64,000 bases of DNA from Ancylobacter sp. IITR112 (GTDB taxonomy: Bacteria; Pseudomonadota; Alphaproteobacteria; Rhizobiales; Xanthobacteraceae): NCBI RefSeq assembly GCF_041415945.1, contig NZ_JBGCUS010000001.1, forward strand, positions 1,860,001 through 1,924,000, in the 5' to 3' direction. The position numbers and the translations under genes are program-made. This document shows positions 41,634 to 50,759 of this stretch, one piece after another. The notes below the pieces were generated by a model that did no database searches, was not told where the DNA came from, and was given only the letters and a program-made list of their open reading frames with translations. How positions within the stretch are numbered: position 1 is the stretch's first letter; every line of letters starts with the position of its first letter.

Positions 41634-42662
41634 TCAGGACGCCGCGATCATAGCCGAAAAACGCGCCCGTGCCTCATCCGCCGCAAGCGCGCCGGGCGCG
41701 ACACGGCGCGCCAGCGCCGCCGCGCAGCGCCGCGCCGCCTCACCCGCCAGAACCGGGGAGCGCGAGGCGACTTCCATCATCTCGTCGAGGCGCCCATTGC
41801 AGTGCAGCGCCAGATCGCAGCCAGCGGCGAAGGATGCCTCCGCCCGGCTCGCCAGCGAGCCGGCCAGCGCGCCCATGGACAGGTCGTCGCTCATCAGCGC
41901 GCCGTCGAAGCCGATATGGCCGCGAATCACATCCGCGATCACCGTCGGCGAGGTCGTGGCCGGTCGGTCGGGATCAATGGCGGCGTAGACGACATGCGCG
42001 GTCATGCCGAGCGGCAGGTCGGCCAGCGCACGGAACGGGGCGAAATCGGTCGCTTCCAGCTCGGCTCGGGATGTCTCGACGATGGGCAGGCTCTCATGAC
42101 TGTCGGCGCGGGCGCGGCCATGGCCGGGAATGTGCTTGAGAACCGGCAGCACGCCGCCGCTCATCAAGCCTTCCGCCGCCGCGCGGGCCAGATGCGCCAC
42201 CTGCTCCGGCGTGGTGCCATAGGCGCGGTCGCCGATGATGCCATGGCCTTCCGGCAGGCGCAGATCGGCGCAGGGCACGCAGTCCACCGTGATGCCGAGC
42301 GCGGCGAGATCGGCCGCCATCAGCCGGGCGCCGAGACGCGCGGCCTCCGCCGCTCCGGCGCTGTCACCGGCCTCGGCGCGGCGGGCGAACACCTCGGCCG
42401 GTGGATAGGCAGGCCAGTGCGGCGGCGCGAGGCGCTGCACCCGCCCACCTTCCTGGTCGATCAGCACCGGCGCGTCCGGACGACCGACCGCCGCGCGGAA
42501 CGCAGCCACGAGGGCCGCAACCTGTGTGGGGTCTTCGACATTGCGGCGGAACAGGATCAGCCCCCACGGTGCCGCCTGCGCGAAGAAGGCCGTCTCGTCA
42601 GGCGTGAGCCTTGTACCGGCGCAGCCGGTTATGAAGGCGCGCGGCGCGGGAAAGGAGTTCAT
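41634..42662 (-). CDS. nagZ: Beta-N-acetylhexosaminidase NagZ
   Basis: The 342-residue glycoside hydrolase family 3 enzyme has VLIDQEGGRVQRLAPPHWPA, VDCVPCADLR, the signature KHIPGHGRARADSHESLP and LMSDDLSMGAL (nucleophile Asp). It recycles peptidoglycan by removing GlcNAc from anhydro-muropeptides in the cytoplasm. The start at 42662 is set by homology; the longer frame overlaps the SPOR gene. It follows that gene by 10 bases. Confidence 0.94.
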   Translation of the reverse strand: MNSFPAPRAFITGCAGTRLTPDETAFFAQAAPWGLILFRRNVEDPTQVAALVAAFRAAVGRPDAPVLIDQEGGRVQRLAPPHWPAYPPAEVFARRAEAGDSAGAAEAARLGARLMAADLAALGITVDCVPCADLRLPEGHGIIGDRAYGTTPEQVAHLARAAAEGLMSGGVLPVLKHIPGHGRARADSHESLPIVETSRAELEATDFAPFRALADLPLGMTAHVVYAAIDPDRPATTSPTVIADVIRGHIGFDGALMSDDLSMGALAGSLASRAEASFAAGCDLALHCNGRLDEMMEVASRSPVLAGEAARRCAAALARRVAPGALAADEARARFSAMIAAS

Positions 42663-42672
42663 GCCGCTCGGC

Positions 42673-44658
42673 TCAGTTCCGCACGACCATGCAGTTGCCG
42701 CCCTGGGCGCGCAGCGCCTCGCACAGCCCCACCGCACCCTCGCGGCCGCTGAAGGAGCCGGCCTGCACGCGATAGAAGATGCCGCGATCGCCGAGATCGG
42801 CACGCTTCACGCTGAGCGGCTGGTTGGCCAGCAGCGGATATTTCGCCTGCGCACCGCGCCAGGTCGCCTGCGCTTCCGCCTCGGAGCGGACGGCGGCGAT
42901 CTGCACGACATAGGCGCCGGCCGGCACCGCCGTGCCGCTCGCCGAGGGTGAGGGCGGGGGCGTCGCCGCCGCCGTGCGGGCGGGAGGCGCCGTCGGGGCC
43001 GGCGCCGGGGTCGCAGCGGGAGCGGTTTCGGCCGGCATATTCTCGACGATGGAAGGCGTCGCCGCGAGAGGCATGGGCGAGGTCGGCACCGCGCCGCCCG
43101 CCCCCATGTTGAGCGCGACCGGATTGTCCGCCGGGGCGGCGGAGGCGCCGGGCGGCAGTGGCGCCGCCGGCGCTGGCACTTCCACGACGGTGCCATCGGC
43201 CCGCACGGTCAGGGTGCGTACCCGCTTCGGCTCGGCGGCGCCAGGCGCGGCGGCGGTCGAGGTGCTGGAGGGCGAGGTCTGGATCACCCGCGGCTGCGGC
43301 TGGGCCGCCTGCGACACGTCGACCGGCTGCTCCTCGCTCGACACCACCTGCTCATTGCCGGTCGTCGCGGCACCGCCGACGCGGTCATAGATCAGTTTCT
43401 GCCCGTCGGCGGCCTGTTCGGTCGCCGGCTGGCTGGGGACGATCTTGTTCGGGCCCTGTTCGGCGCGGATCACCGGCGGCGCGCCGGAAACGCCGCTGCC
43501 GGAAGGACCGGACACCAGCACATAGCCGACGGCGGCGGCCGCGATGAACACCACCAGCGCTCCGCCGATCATCATCAGGCGCTTACGGTTGCCTCCGGCA
43601 GGCGCCTCGTCCTCCGGCATATAATCGTCGTAGGCCTCGGCCTCCGACGGCTCGTCATCGGCGGAACGCCCGTAATCATAGGCCTCCTCGTCGAGATCGA
43701 CCGGCTGCGGCGCGGTGGCGCCCGACGGGCGGGCCGGTGCGGCCGATGGCGCGGCTTCGGCCGGCGCCGAGGCGTCAATGGCGCGGGCGGCTGCGGTCGC
43801 GCGGGTCATCCAGGCGGGAACGCGGGATTCGGCGGAGATGCCCTCCGCGGCGGCAGGCGGCGGCGCAGCGCGCAGCGCCGCCTCGCGGCGGGCGGCTTCC
43901 TGACGGATCGCCTCCTGGCGCATCGCCTCGCGCCGCATGGCCTCCTGCCGTGCAGCCTCCTGCCGTGCCGCGTCCTGACGCGCAAGATCATGTCGCGCAG
44001 CCTCCTGACGCAGCGATTCCTGGCGCAGCGACTCTTGGCGCATGGCGTCCTGGCGTAGAGCTTCCTGCCGCGCCATATCGGCCCGGGTCGTGTCGGCGCG
44101 TGCCGGGTCGGCTGCCATCGGCCGTGGCGCGGGCGCCCGCGGCGGCTCGGGGCGCGTCGCATCCGGGCGGGGCGCCAGCGGGCGCGGCGGCGCAGCGGGA
44201 TTTGCGGGCGCAGAGGGGTTCGGGGGCGGCATGCGACGCGCCGCATCGGTGGGCTGCGGACGCGGCGGCATATAGGGCGCGCGCGGATCGGGACGTTCGC
44301 CACGGCCCGCCTCGCGATAGGCCTCCTCCGCAGCGGGACGCGGCGGCGGCGCCTGACGCTGCACGCCTTCGCCATAGACTTCGGCGGCCAGCGCGGCGAA
44401 GGAGCCGGGCGCCGGGCGCCCTTCCTCGGCCGGCCGGCGGGCCGTCAGCGGCGGGCGGGTCGGGGGCGGCGCCATGGGCCGGCCGCCCTGGGGCGGAGCC
44501 GCCGGAGGCTGCGGCGGCTGGGGCGGCGCCGTACGTGCCGGCGGCGACTGCCGCAGAAGCTCGGCGAAATCGTCTTCCTGGGCCATCAGACGCGCAAGTT
44601 CGGCAAGCGGGTCCTCGGCGCCGTTTTCCGGCCGGTCACGCATGTTCTCATTGCCCAT
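42673..44658 (-). CDS. SPOR domain cell-division protein with RQEA repeats
   Basis: The 661-residue protein has a long cytoplasmic N-terminus rich in Pro and Arg, including about a dozen five-residue repeats of the RQ[DE]A/S type (residues about 195-265), one membrane helix (RLMMIGGALVVFIAAAAVGY, about 360-380), an Ala/Pro periplasmic linker and a C-terminal SPOR domain (GAYVVQIAAVRSEAEAQATW, YRVQAGSFSGREGAV). SPOR domains bind denuded septal glycan, so a divisome role is likely. It lies between argS and nagZ. Confidence 0.88.
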   Translation of the reverse strand: MGNENMRDRPENGAEDPLAELARLMAQEDDFAELLRQSPPARTAPPQPPQPPAAPPQGGRPMAPPPTRPPLTARRPAEEGRPAPGSFAALAAEVYGEGVQRQAPPPRPAAEEAYREAGRGERPDPRAPYMPPRPQPTDAARRMPPPNPSAPANPAAPPRPLAPRPDATRPEPPRAPAPRPMAADPARADTTRADMARQEALRQDAMRQESLRQESLRQEAARHDLARQDAARQEAARQEAMRREAMRQEAIRQEAARREAALRAAPPPAAAEGISAESRVPAWMTRATAAARAIDASAPAEAAPSAAPARPSGATAPQPVDLDEEAYDYGRSADDEPSEAEAYDDYMPEDEAPAGGNRKRLMMIGGALVVFIAAAAVGYVLVSGPSGSGVSGAPPVIRAEQGPNKIVPSQPATEQAADGQKLIYDRVGGAATTGNEQVVSSEEQPVDVSQAAQPQPRVIQTSPSSTSTAAAPGAAEPKRVRTLTVRADGTVVEVPAPAAPLPPGASAAPADNPVALNMGAGGAVPTSPMPLAATPSIVENMPAETAPAATPAPAPTAPPARTAAATPPPSPSASGTAVPAGAYVVQIAAVRSEAEAQATWRGAQAKYPLLANQPLSVKRADLGDRGIFYRVQAGSFSGREGAVGLCEALRAQGGNCMVVRN

Positions 44659-44749
44659 CTTCAGAACCTGTTCGCCACGTTCAATACCAGAACCGCCCGA
44701 CGGGCGGCATCACGGGAGCAGCAGGTCGAACAAACCGTCGCGAACGCGC

Positions 44750-46516
44750 TCACCGCATTTCTTCGGGAGCATCGACTCCAAGAATGGAAAGTCCTGAAGC
44801 GATGATCAGCGCGACGGCATGCACCAGAGCCAGCCGCGCATAGGTCAACTCTCGATCATCTTCGATAATGAAGCGTAAATGAGGCAGATCCTTTCCGCGA
44901 TTCCACTGTCCGTGCAGCGCGCTGGCGAGATCATAGAGATAGAAGGCGAGCCGGTGCGGCTCGCGTGCCGGGGCCGCCTGCTCGATCAGGCGCGGGTAAT
45001 TGGCGATCAACCGGGCAAGGCCGATTTCCCCTTCGTCATCGAGTCGTGTGAGCGCCGCGCCGGCGAAGTCGGCCGGCGCCGTCGGCAAGTCGGCGAAAGC
45101 CTGCGCCGCATTGCGCAGGATGGAGCAGGCCCGCGCGTGCGCGTACTGCACATAGAACACCGGATTGTCGCGCGACTGCTCGATTACCTTGGCGAGATCG
45201 AAGTCGAGCACGGCGTCATTCTTGCGGTTGATCATCATGAACCGCACGGCGTCGCGGCCGACCTCGTCGACCACGTCGCGCAGGGTGACGAAATCACCGG
45301 CGCGCTTCGACATCTTCACCGGCTCGCCATTGCGCAGCAGCCGCACGAGCTGGCACAGCTCGACATCAAGGCTGGCTTCGCCATCGGATGCGGCCTTCAC
45401 CGCCGCCTGCATGCGCTTGACATAGCCGCCATGGTCGGCACCCCAGATGTCGATCATCCGCTTGAAGCCGCGGTCGACCTTGTCCTTGTGATAGGCGATG
45501 TCGGCGGCGAAATAGGTATAGGCGCCGTCCGACTTCATCAGCGGGCGGTCGACATCGTCGCCGAACTGGGTGGCGCGGAACAGCGTCTGCTCGCGATCCT
45601 CCCAGTCCTCCACCGGCTGCCCCTTGGGCGGGGCGAGGCGGCCTTCATAGACGAGATCGCGCGCCCGCAGCGTCGCCAGCAGGCGGTCGATGATGCTGGG
45701 CGCGCCGCCCGGCCGCGCGTGGAGGGTGCGCTCGGAAAAGAAGGTCTCGTGATGGATGTTGAGCGCGGCGAGATCGGTGCGGATCATCGCCATCATCGCG
45801 TCGATAGCGACCTCGCGAACCGGCGGCAGCCATTCCTCTTCCGGCTTGTCGAGCAGCGTGCGGCCGTATTTCGTCACCAGCGCCTTGCCGACGGGGACGA
45901 GATAGTCCCCGGGATAGAGCCCCTCGGGAATGGTGATCGTCTCGCCCAGCGCCTCGCGGTAGCGCAGGAAGGCGGAGCGGGCGAGCACATCCACCTGCGC
46001 ACCGGCATCGTTGATGTAATATTCGCGCGTCACCTTCCAGCCGGCGAAAGCGAGGAGATTGGCCAGCGCGTCGCCGAACACGGCGCCGCGGCAATGGCCG
46101 ACATGCATCGGGCCGGTGGGGTTGGCGGAGACATATTCGACATTGATCGGCTGGCCGCCGCCCGCCTGCGAGCGGCCGTAGTCACGGCCCTGAACCAGCA
46201 CGGCGGCGAGCACCTGCGGCCAGTAGGAGCCGTCGAGGGTGAGATTGATGAAGCCGGGGCCGGCCACGTCCACCTTCGCGACGCCCGGAAGCCTGGCAAG
46301 CTTAGCCGCCAGCTTCTCCGCGAGGTCGCGCGGCTTCACGCTGGCTTCCTTGGCCAGCACCATCGCCGCATTGGTGGAGAGGTCGCCATGGGAGGCGTCG
46401 CGCGGCGGCTCCACCACCACCCGCGCCGTATCGACACCCGACGGCACCGCCCCCTCGCCCGCAAGTTGGGACAGGGCGTCGCGGATGTGCTCGGCGAAGA
46501 GGGCGAAGAGGTTCAT
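44750..46516 (-). CDS. argS: Arginyl-tRNA synthetase
   Basis: The 588-residue class I synthetase has the HIGH motif as [13 protein letters not shown], the KMSKS-like [12 protein letters not shown], and a C-terminal DALR anticodon-binding domain ([20 protein letters not shown]). Length is normal. A long open frame on the opposite strand is a composition artefact. Confidence 0.96.
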   Translation of the reverse strand: MNLFALFAEHIRDALSQLAGEGAVPSGVDTARVVVEPPRDASHGDLSTNAAMVLAKEASVKPRDLAEKLAAKLARLPGVAKVDVAGPGFINLTLDGSYWPQVLAAVLVQGRDYGRSQAGGGQPINVEYVSANPTGPMHVGHCRGAVFGDALANLLAFAGWKVTREYYINDAGAQVDVLARSAFLRYREALGETITIPEGLYPGDYLVPVGKALVTKYGRTLLDKPEEEWLPPVREVAIDAMMAMIRTDLAALNIHHETFFSERTLHARPGGAPSIIDRLLATLRARDLVYEGRLAPPKGQPVEDWEDREQTLFRATQFGDDVDRPLMKSDGAYTYFAADIAYHKDKVDRGFKRMIDIWGADHGGYVKRMQAAVKAASDGEASLDVELCQLVRLLRNGEPVKMSKRAGDFVTLRDVVDEVGRDAVRFMMINRKNDAVLDFDLAKVIEQSRDNPVFYVQYAHARACSILRNAAQAFADLPTAPADFAGAALTRLDDEGEIGLARLIANYPRLIEQAAPAREPHRLAFYLYDLASALHGQWNRGKDLPHLRFIIEDDRELTYARLALVHAVALIIASGLSILGVDAPEEMR

Positions 46517-46561
46517 GACGGCTAACTCCCGGCGCGGCCAGACCCAGAGGGGCCGCTGCCG

Positions 46562-47734
46562 CTACCGCAGTTCCGGTGCCCTGTCAAAGAGCCGGGCATG
46601 TTCGGCAAGGGCGTAGCGATCCGTCTGGCCGGCAAGGAAATCGGCGATCCGCCGCGCCCGCGCGGCCTCGCTGCGGCCCTCGACGCTGGCGCGCCATTCC
46701 TCGGGCAGCGCCTTGGTGTCGGCCATGTAGCGGGCGAACAGCTCCCGCACCACGGCTCCGGCCGCGTCCATCGCCGCCATCACCCGGGGATGGCGGTACA
46801 TGCGGGGGAACAGAAACGCCTTGATCGCCTTCTCCGCCGCTGCCGTTTCCGCTGAAAAGCCAATGACCGGCCGCCCGAGCCGGCGGATCGCATCCGCATC
46901 GCCCGGCTGGGCCTCGGCGAGGCGGCGCCGGCTCTCCGCCACCACATCGCCGATCAGCACGGTGATCATCCGCCGGCCGAGCTCGTGCCAGGTGCGGGCA
47001 CGGTCGAGATCAGGCCAGGCGGCGCGGATTTCGGCAAGGACGGTGTGGATGAGCGGGAGGCCGGTCAGTTCGGTCAGATCGAACAGACCGGCGCGCAGCC
47101 CGTCATCAAGGTCGTGCACATCATAGGCGATGTCGTCGGCGATGGCGGCGACCTGCGCCTCGGCCGACGGCCAGCTCCACAGCCACAGATCCTGACGCTC
47201 GGCATGCACCGCGATGGCATGCGGCAGCGGCGCGTGCTGCGGGCCGTTATGCTTGACGATCCCCTCATGGGTCTCCCAGGAGAGATTCAGCCCGTCGAAG
47301 GCGGGGTAGCGGTTTTCCAGCCGCGTCACCACGCGCAACGACTGCGCATTGTGGTCGAACCCGCCATAGGCGGCCATGCAGGAATCGAGCACGCGCTCGC
47401 CGGCATGGGCGAAGGGCGGGTGGCCGAGATCATGCGCGAGCGCCAGCGCCTCGCTGAGATCCTCGTCGAGGCCGAGCGCGCGCGCCACCGAGCGCGCCAC
47501 CTGCACCACCTCCAGCGTATGGGTGAGCCTTGTGCGGTAATGATCGCCCTCGTGATAGGAGAACACCTGTGTCTTGTAGGCCAGCCGGCGGAAGGCGCTG
47601 GAATGGATGATGCGGTCGGCATCGCGACGGAAGGCGCTGCGCGCATCGCCGCCCTCTTCGGGATGCAGCCGCCCCCGGCTCTCCTCGGCCTTCGACGCCC
47701 ATGGCGCCCGCGGCTGCGCCCCGGCCACCGCCAT
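46562..47734 (-). CDS. Deoxyguanosinetriphosphate triphosphohydrolase-like protein
   Basis: The 390-residue HD-domain protein shows DRIIHSSAFRRLAYKTQVFS, HYRTRLTHTLEVVQVARSVA, ALAHDLGHPPFAHAGE and DDIAYDVHDLDDGL, the metal-binding His/Asp set of dGTPase-like enzymes. It hydrolyses dNTPs to nucleosides and tripolyphosphate. It lies next to argS, as usual in alphaproteobacteria, and is divergent from erpA. Confidence 0.93.
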   Translation of the reverse strand: MAVAGAQPRAPWASKAEESRGRLHPEEGGDARSAFRRDADRIIHSSAFRRLAYKTQVFSYHEGDHYRTRLTHTLEVVQVARSVARALGLDEDLSEALALAHDLGHPPFAHAGERVLDSCMAAYGGFDHNAQSLRVVTRLENRYPAFDGLNLSWETHEGIVKHNGPQHAPLPHAIAVHAERQDLWLWSWPSAEAQVAAIADDIAYDVHDLDDGLRAGLFDLTELTGLPLIHTVLAEIRAAWPDLDRARTWHELGRRMITVLIGDVVAESRRRLAEAQPGDADAIRRLGRPVIGFSAETAAAEKAIKAFLFPRMYRHPRVMAAMDAAGAVVRELFARYMADTKALPEEWRASVEGRSEAARARRIADFLAGQTDRYALAEHARLFDRAPELR

Positions 47735-47833
47735 GCGCGTCTCTCCTGCCCGTTCTGCGAGAAGCCCCCTTTGACTCGGGGGCGGCAGCACTTAACTATC
47801 CGGGCAGGTCATATTCAACGGGAAGTGTGCGAC

Positions 47834-48193
47834 ATGAGCGCGAGTCTTTCGCCTGAAAACGCGGTTCCCCCCTCCGTCGGCGTCACCGCCAGCGCGGCGC
47901 GGCGGATCGCGGAAATTCTCAAGGGAGAGCCGCCCGAGACCATGCTGCGCGTCAGCGTGGAGGGCGGCGGCTGCTCGGGCTTTCAGTACAAGTTCGACAT
48001 TACCCGCGAGCGCGAGGCGGACGACATCGTCATCGCCGAGGGCGGGGCGAGCGTGGTCATCGACCCCGTGTCGCTGGAATATATGTCGGGCTCGCATATC
48101 GACTTCGTCGACGACCTCATCGGCGCGTCGTTCCGGATCGCCAACCCGCACGCCACGGCCTCCTGCGGCTGCGGCACCAGCTTCGCCCTCTGA
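47834..48193 (+). CDS. erpA: Iron-sulfur cluster insertion protein ErpA
   Basis: The 119-residue A-type carrier has the three conserved Cys in GGCSGFQYKF and ASCGCGTSFAL, and ASAARRIAEIL near the start. It delivers iron-sulfur clusters to apoproteins. The ATG at 47834 is chosen by homology; the longer frame runs antisense to the dGTPase gene. Its stop overlaps the start of the nucleosidase gene. Confidence 0.95.
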   Translation: MSASLSPENAVPPSVGVTASAARRIAEILKGEPPETMLRVSVEGGGCSGFQYKFDITREREADDIVIAEGGASVVIDPVSLEYMSGSHIDFVDDLIGASFRIANPHATASCGCGTSFAL

Positions 48194-48945
48194 TGCGCCC
48201 GGTCGGCGTTCTCTGCGCCATTCCGCAGGAATTCGCCTTTCTGGCCGATAATCTGACCCGCACCGAGGTCACGACCCGCGCCGGGATGGTGTTTCATGCC
48301 GGCCGGCTCGACGGACATCAGGTGGTGTTGGCGCGCGCCGGCATGGGAAAGGTGAATGCCGGCATAGCCGCCACCCTGCTGCTGGAACGCTTCGACTGCC
48401 GGATGCTGATGTTCTCGGGCATTGCCGGCGGGCTCGACCCGGAGCTGTCGATCGGCGATGTGGTGATCGCCGACCATGTGGTGCAGCACGATGCCGGCTA
48501 TTACGGCGCGGATGAAGCCTTCGTCGTCTATCAGGCGGGCCACCTGCCCTTTTTCAGCCCGCAGGAGGAACTCGGCCACAGCGCCGATGGCGACCTGATC
48601 GCGCGGGTGCGGACGGCGCTGAGCGAGTTGTCGCTCGCCCCGCTTTCCGCCGCCGGCGGCGAGCGCCCGCCCCGGCTGCACTTCGGCCGCGTCCTCACCG
48701 GCGACCAGTTCATCAATTCCGAAACGCGGCGCGAGCATCTGTTCCGCGAGCTGGGCGGGGCGGCGGTAGAGATGGAAGGCGCGGCGATGGCGCAGGCCGC
48801 CAGCGCCTATGGCGTGCCGTGGCTGGTGGTGCGTACCCTGTCCGATCTTGCCGGGCGCGACTCGCATTTCGATTTCCGGCAATTCGTGGATGAGGTGGCG
48901 CTGTCCTCCGCCCTCATCGTGCGCCGTCTGCTGCCGGTGCTGTAG
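48193..48945 (+). CDS. 5'-methylthioadenosine/S-adenosylhomocysteine nucleosidase
   Basis: The 250-residue phosphorylase-superfamily protein has GVLCAIPQEFAFL, ARAGMGKVNAGIAATLLLE, FSGIAGGLDPELSIGDVVIA and AVEMEGAAMAQAASAYGVPW with the family Glu residues, and VVRTLSDLAG near the end. It removes adenine from MTA and SAH, completing SAM recycling. It is translationally coupled to erpA. Confidence 0.9.
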   Translation: MRPVGVLCAIPQEFAFLADNLTRTEVTTRAGMVFHAGRLDGHQVVLARAGMGKVNAGIAATLLLERFDCRMLMFSGIAGGLDPELSIGDVVIADHVVQHDAGYYGADEAFVVYQAGHLPFFSPQEELGHSADGDLIARVRTALSELSLAPLSAAGGERPPRLHFGRVLTGDQFINSETRREHLFRELGGAAVEMEGAAMAQAASAYGVPWLVVRTLSDLAGRDSHFDFRQFVDEVALSSALIVRRLLPVL

Positions 48946-48989
48946 ACTGCCCGCGACTCGCCCTCCCCTTCGCCTTCCGTGAGACGCCG

Positions 48990-49772
48990 ATGCGCATCGC
49001 CACCTGGAACGTCAATTCGATCCGGCAACGCCAGGAGCACGCCGTGGCATGGCTCACCGAGACCCGCCCGGACGTGGTGTGCCTGCAGGAACTGAAATGC
49101 GCCGACGAGGCCTTTCCGCGCGAGGCGTTCGAAGCGCTGGGCTACAATGTCGCCGTGCATGGCCAGAAGGGGTTCAATGGCGTCGCCGTGCTCTCCCGCC
49201 TGCCTTTTGACGAGGTGACATCCGGCCTGCCGGGCGATGAGGCGGACGTGCAGTCGCGCTTCATCGAGGTGGTGGTCTCCACACCGGAAGGCTCTCTGCG
49301 CGTGTGCGGCATCTACCTGCCCAACGGCAATCCCGTGGGCACGGAGAAATATCCCTACAAGCTCGCCTGGATGCAGCGGCTAAAGGCGCATATCGCGGCA
49401 AGGTTGACCTTCGAGGAGCCCTTGGTGGTCTGCGGCGACTACAATGTGATCCCCGAGCCGGAGGACGCCGCCCATCCCGAAGCGTGGACGCAGGATGCGC
49501 TGTTCCTGCCGCAGACGCGGGCGGCGTTCCGCGAAATCCTCAATCTCGGCATGACAGACGCGCTGCGCGCCACCACGCAGGACGCCGGGCTCTACAGCTT
49601 CTGGGACTATCAGGCCGGGGCCTGGCAGCGGAACAATGGCATCCGTATCGACCATCTGCTGCTCTCGCCGCAGGCCACCGACCGGCTGACGGCGGTGGGC
49701 GTCGACAAGCATGTGCGCGGCTGGGAGAAGCCCTCCGACCATGTGCCGGTATGGGCGGAGCTGGCGCTTTAG
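48990..49772 (+). CDS. xthA: Exodeoxyribonuclease III
   Basis: The 260-residue enzyme has RIATWNVNSIRQR, VVCLQELKCADE (metal Glu), FNGVAVLSR, VCGDYNVIPEPEDAAH (catalytic Asp/Asn), RIDHLLLSP and PSDHVPVWAEL. It is the AP endonuclease of base-excision repair. It follows the nucleosidase gene by 44 bases and is convergent with exoR across a REP-like repeat. Confidence 0.95.
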   Translation: MRIATWNVNSIRQRQEHAVAWLTETRPDVVCLQELKCADEAFPREAFEALGYNVAVHGQKGFNGVAVLSRLPFDEVTSGLPGDEADVQSRFIEVVVSTPEGSLRVCGIYLPNGNPVGTEKYPYKLAWMQRLKAHIAARLTFEEPLVVCGDYNVIPEPEDAAHPEAWTQDALFLPQTRAAFREILNLGMTDALRATTQDAGLYSFWDYQAGAWQRNNGIRIDHLLLSPQATDRLTAVGVDKHVRGWEKPSDHVPVWAELAL

Positions 49773-49793
49773 CCGCTGGCGGGTTCCGGTTCA

Positions 49794-49880
49794 CGTCATC
49801 CCGGCCGAGCGGAGCGAGAGCCGGGATCGCTCTCCGGCTCCGAGCGATCCCGGATCGGCCATTGGCCGTCCGGGATGACG
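49794..49880. repeat. REP-like palindromic repeat, copy 3
   Basis: The repeat reads CGTCATCCCGGCCGAGCGGA at the left and GGCCGTCCGGGATGACG at the right, with GCCGGGATCGCTCTCC and GCGATCCCGGATC inside. It lies between the convergent xthA and exoR genes and could also stop transcription from both sides. Confidence 0.85.
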
Positions 49881-49909
49881 TTGTCCAATGGGGCGGGCCC
49901 GAAGGCCGC

Positions 49910-50725
49910 TCAGCGCGCCGTCTTCATGTACTGTTCGAGATAGACCAGCGCCATGGCGCGCTCGTCGGAACTCGCATTGGCGAAGGCGTCCTCATAGAGG
50001 TCGACCACCCATTTGTCCTGCGGGCCGGCGGCGGCGTCGCGGGCGAGGGTCAGCCACATCAGGCCGCGCGCCGCCTGGCGCGGAATGCCGTCATCGCCCT
50101 TGAACAGCAGGCCGCCGAGCGCCGCCTGCGCCTGGTACTGGCCCTTCTGCGCCGCCAGCCCGAGCCAGCGCGCGGCGAAGCGCGGGTCGCGATCCACCCC
50201 GTCGCCGTCAATATAGAGCCGGGCCAGATGATATTGCGCGCCCGGATCGCCGAAATAGGAGGCGGCATAGGCGAACATGTCGCGCGCCCGCGCGGGGTCG
50301 CGCCGCACCTTGGTGTTGGGAATGCCGACGAGATAATAGGCGCCGAGCGCGACGAAGGCGTCCGCGACGAAGCGCGCCTCCGGCGTCGCCGGGTTGTCGT
50401 CGGCATGCATGTTGGCGATCTGGCTGAAATATTCGAACGCCTTGATGTCGTTGCGCTCGACGCCCTCGCCTTCCGCATACATGCGGCCGAGCTTCCACTG
50501 TGCGCCGGCATGGCCCTGTTCGGCCGCGTAGCGCAGCGAGTCGATGCCCTGCTCGGTCTGCCCGGAGCGCAGCGCCTGCGCGCCGAAGCGGACGAATTCC
50601 TCAATGGTGCGCGGCTTTCCGGGCGTCGGCACCGCCGGCGCGTCGCCCGGCATGCCGTCAAAGGCCGGCGCGGCGGACGGCACCAGCAGCAGCGCACACA
50701 GCAGCGGCGCACACAGCCGCATCAT
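49910..50725 (-). CDS. exoR: ExoR-like periplasmic Sel1-repeat regulator
   Basis: The 271-residue protein has a signal peptide (LCAPLLCALLLVPSAAPAF) and Sel1-type repeats: SLRYAAEQGHAGAQWKLGRM, YAEGEGVERNDIKAFEYF, YAASYFGDPGAQYHLARLY and WLGLAAQKGQYQAQAAL. Order and length agree with rhizobial ExoR, which represses the ExoS/ChvI system from the periplasm and controls exopolysaccharide and motility. The start at 50725 leaves a complete signal peptide; longer frames run into ilvD. It follows ilvD by 34 bases. Confidence 0.82.
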   Translation of the reverse strand: MMRLCAPLLCALLLVPSAAPAFDGMPGDAPAVPTPGKPRTIEEFVRFGAQALRSGQTEQGIDSLRYAAEQGHAGAQWKLGRMYAEGEGVERNDIKAFEYFSQIANMHADDNPATPEARFVADAFVALGAYYLVGIPNTKVRRDPARARDMFAYAASYFGDPGAQYHLARLYIDGDGVDRDPRFAARWLGLAAQKGQYQAQAALGGLLFKGDDGIPRQAARGLMWLTLARDAAAGPQDKWVVDLYEDAFANASSDERAMALVYLEQYMKTAR

Positions 50726-50759
50726 GCGGTGGTGGGGGAGCGGGCGAGCGCCCGTAAGG

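Noticed and set aside
44879..46525. A 548-codon plus-strand frame opposite argS
   Set aside because: argS has complete class I motifs; the opposite frame is rich in His, Arg and Gly and is a shadow.
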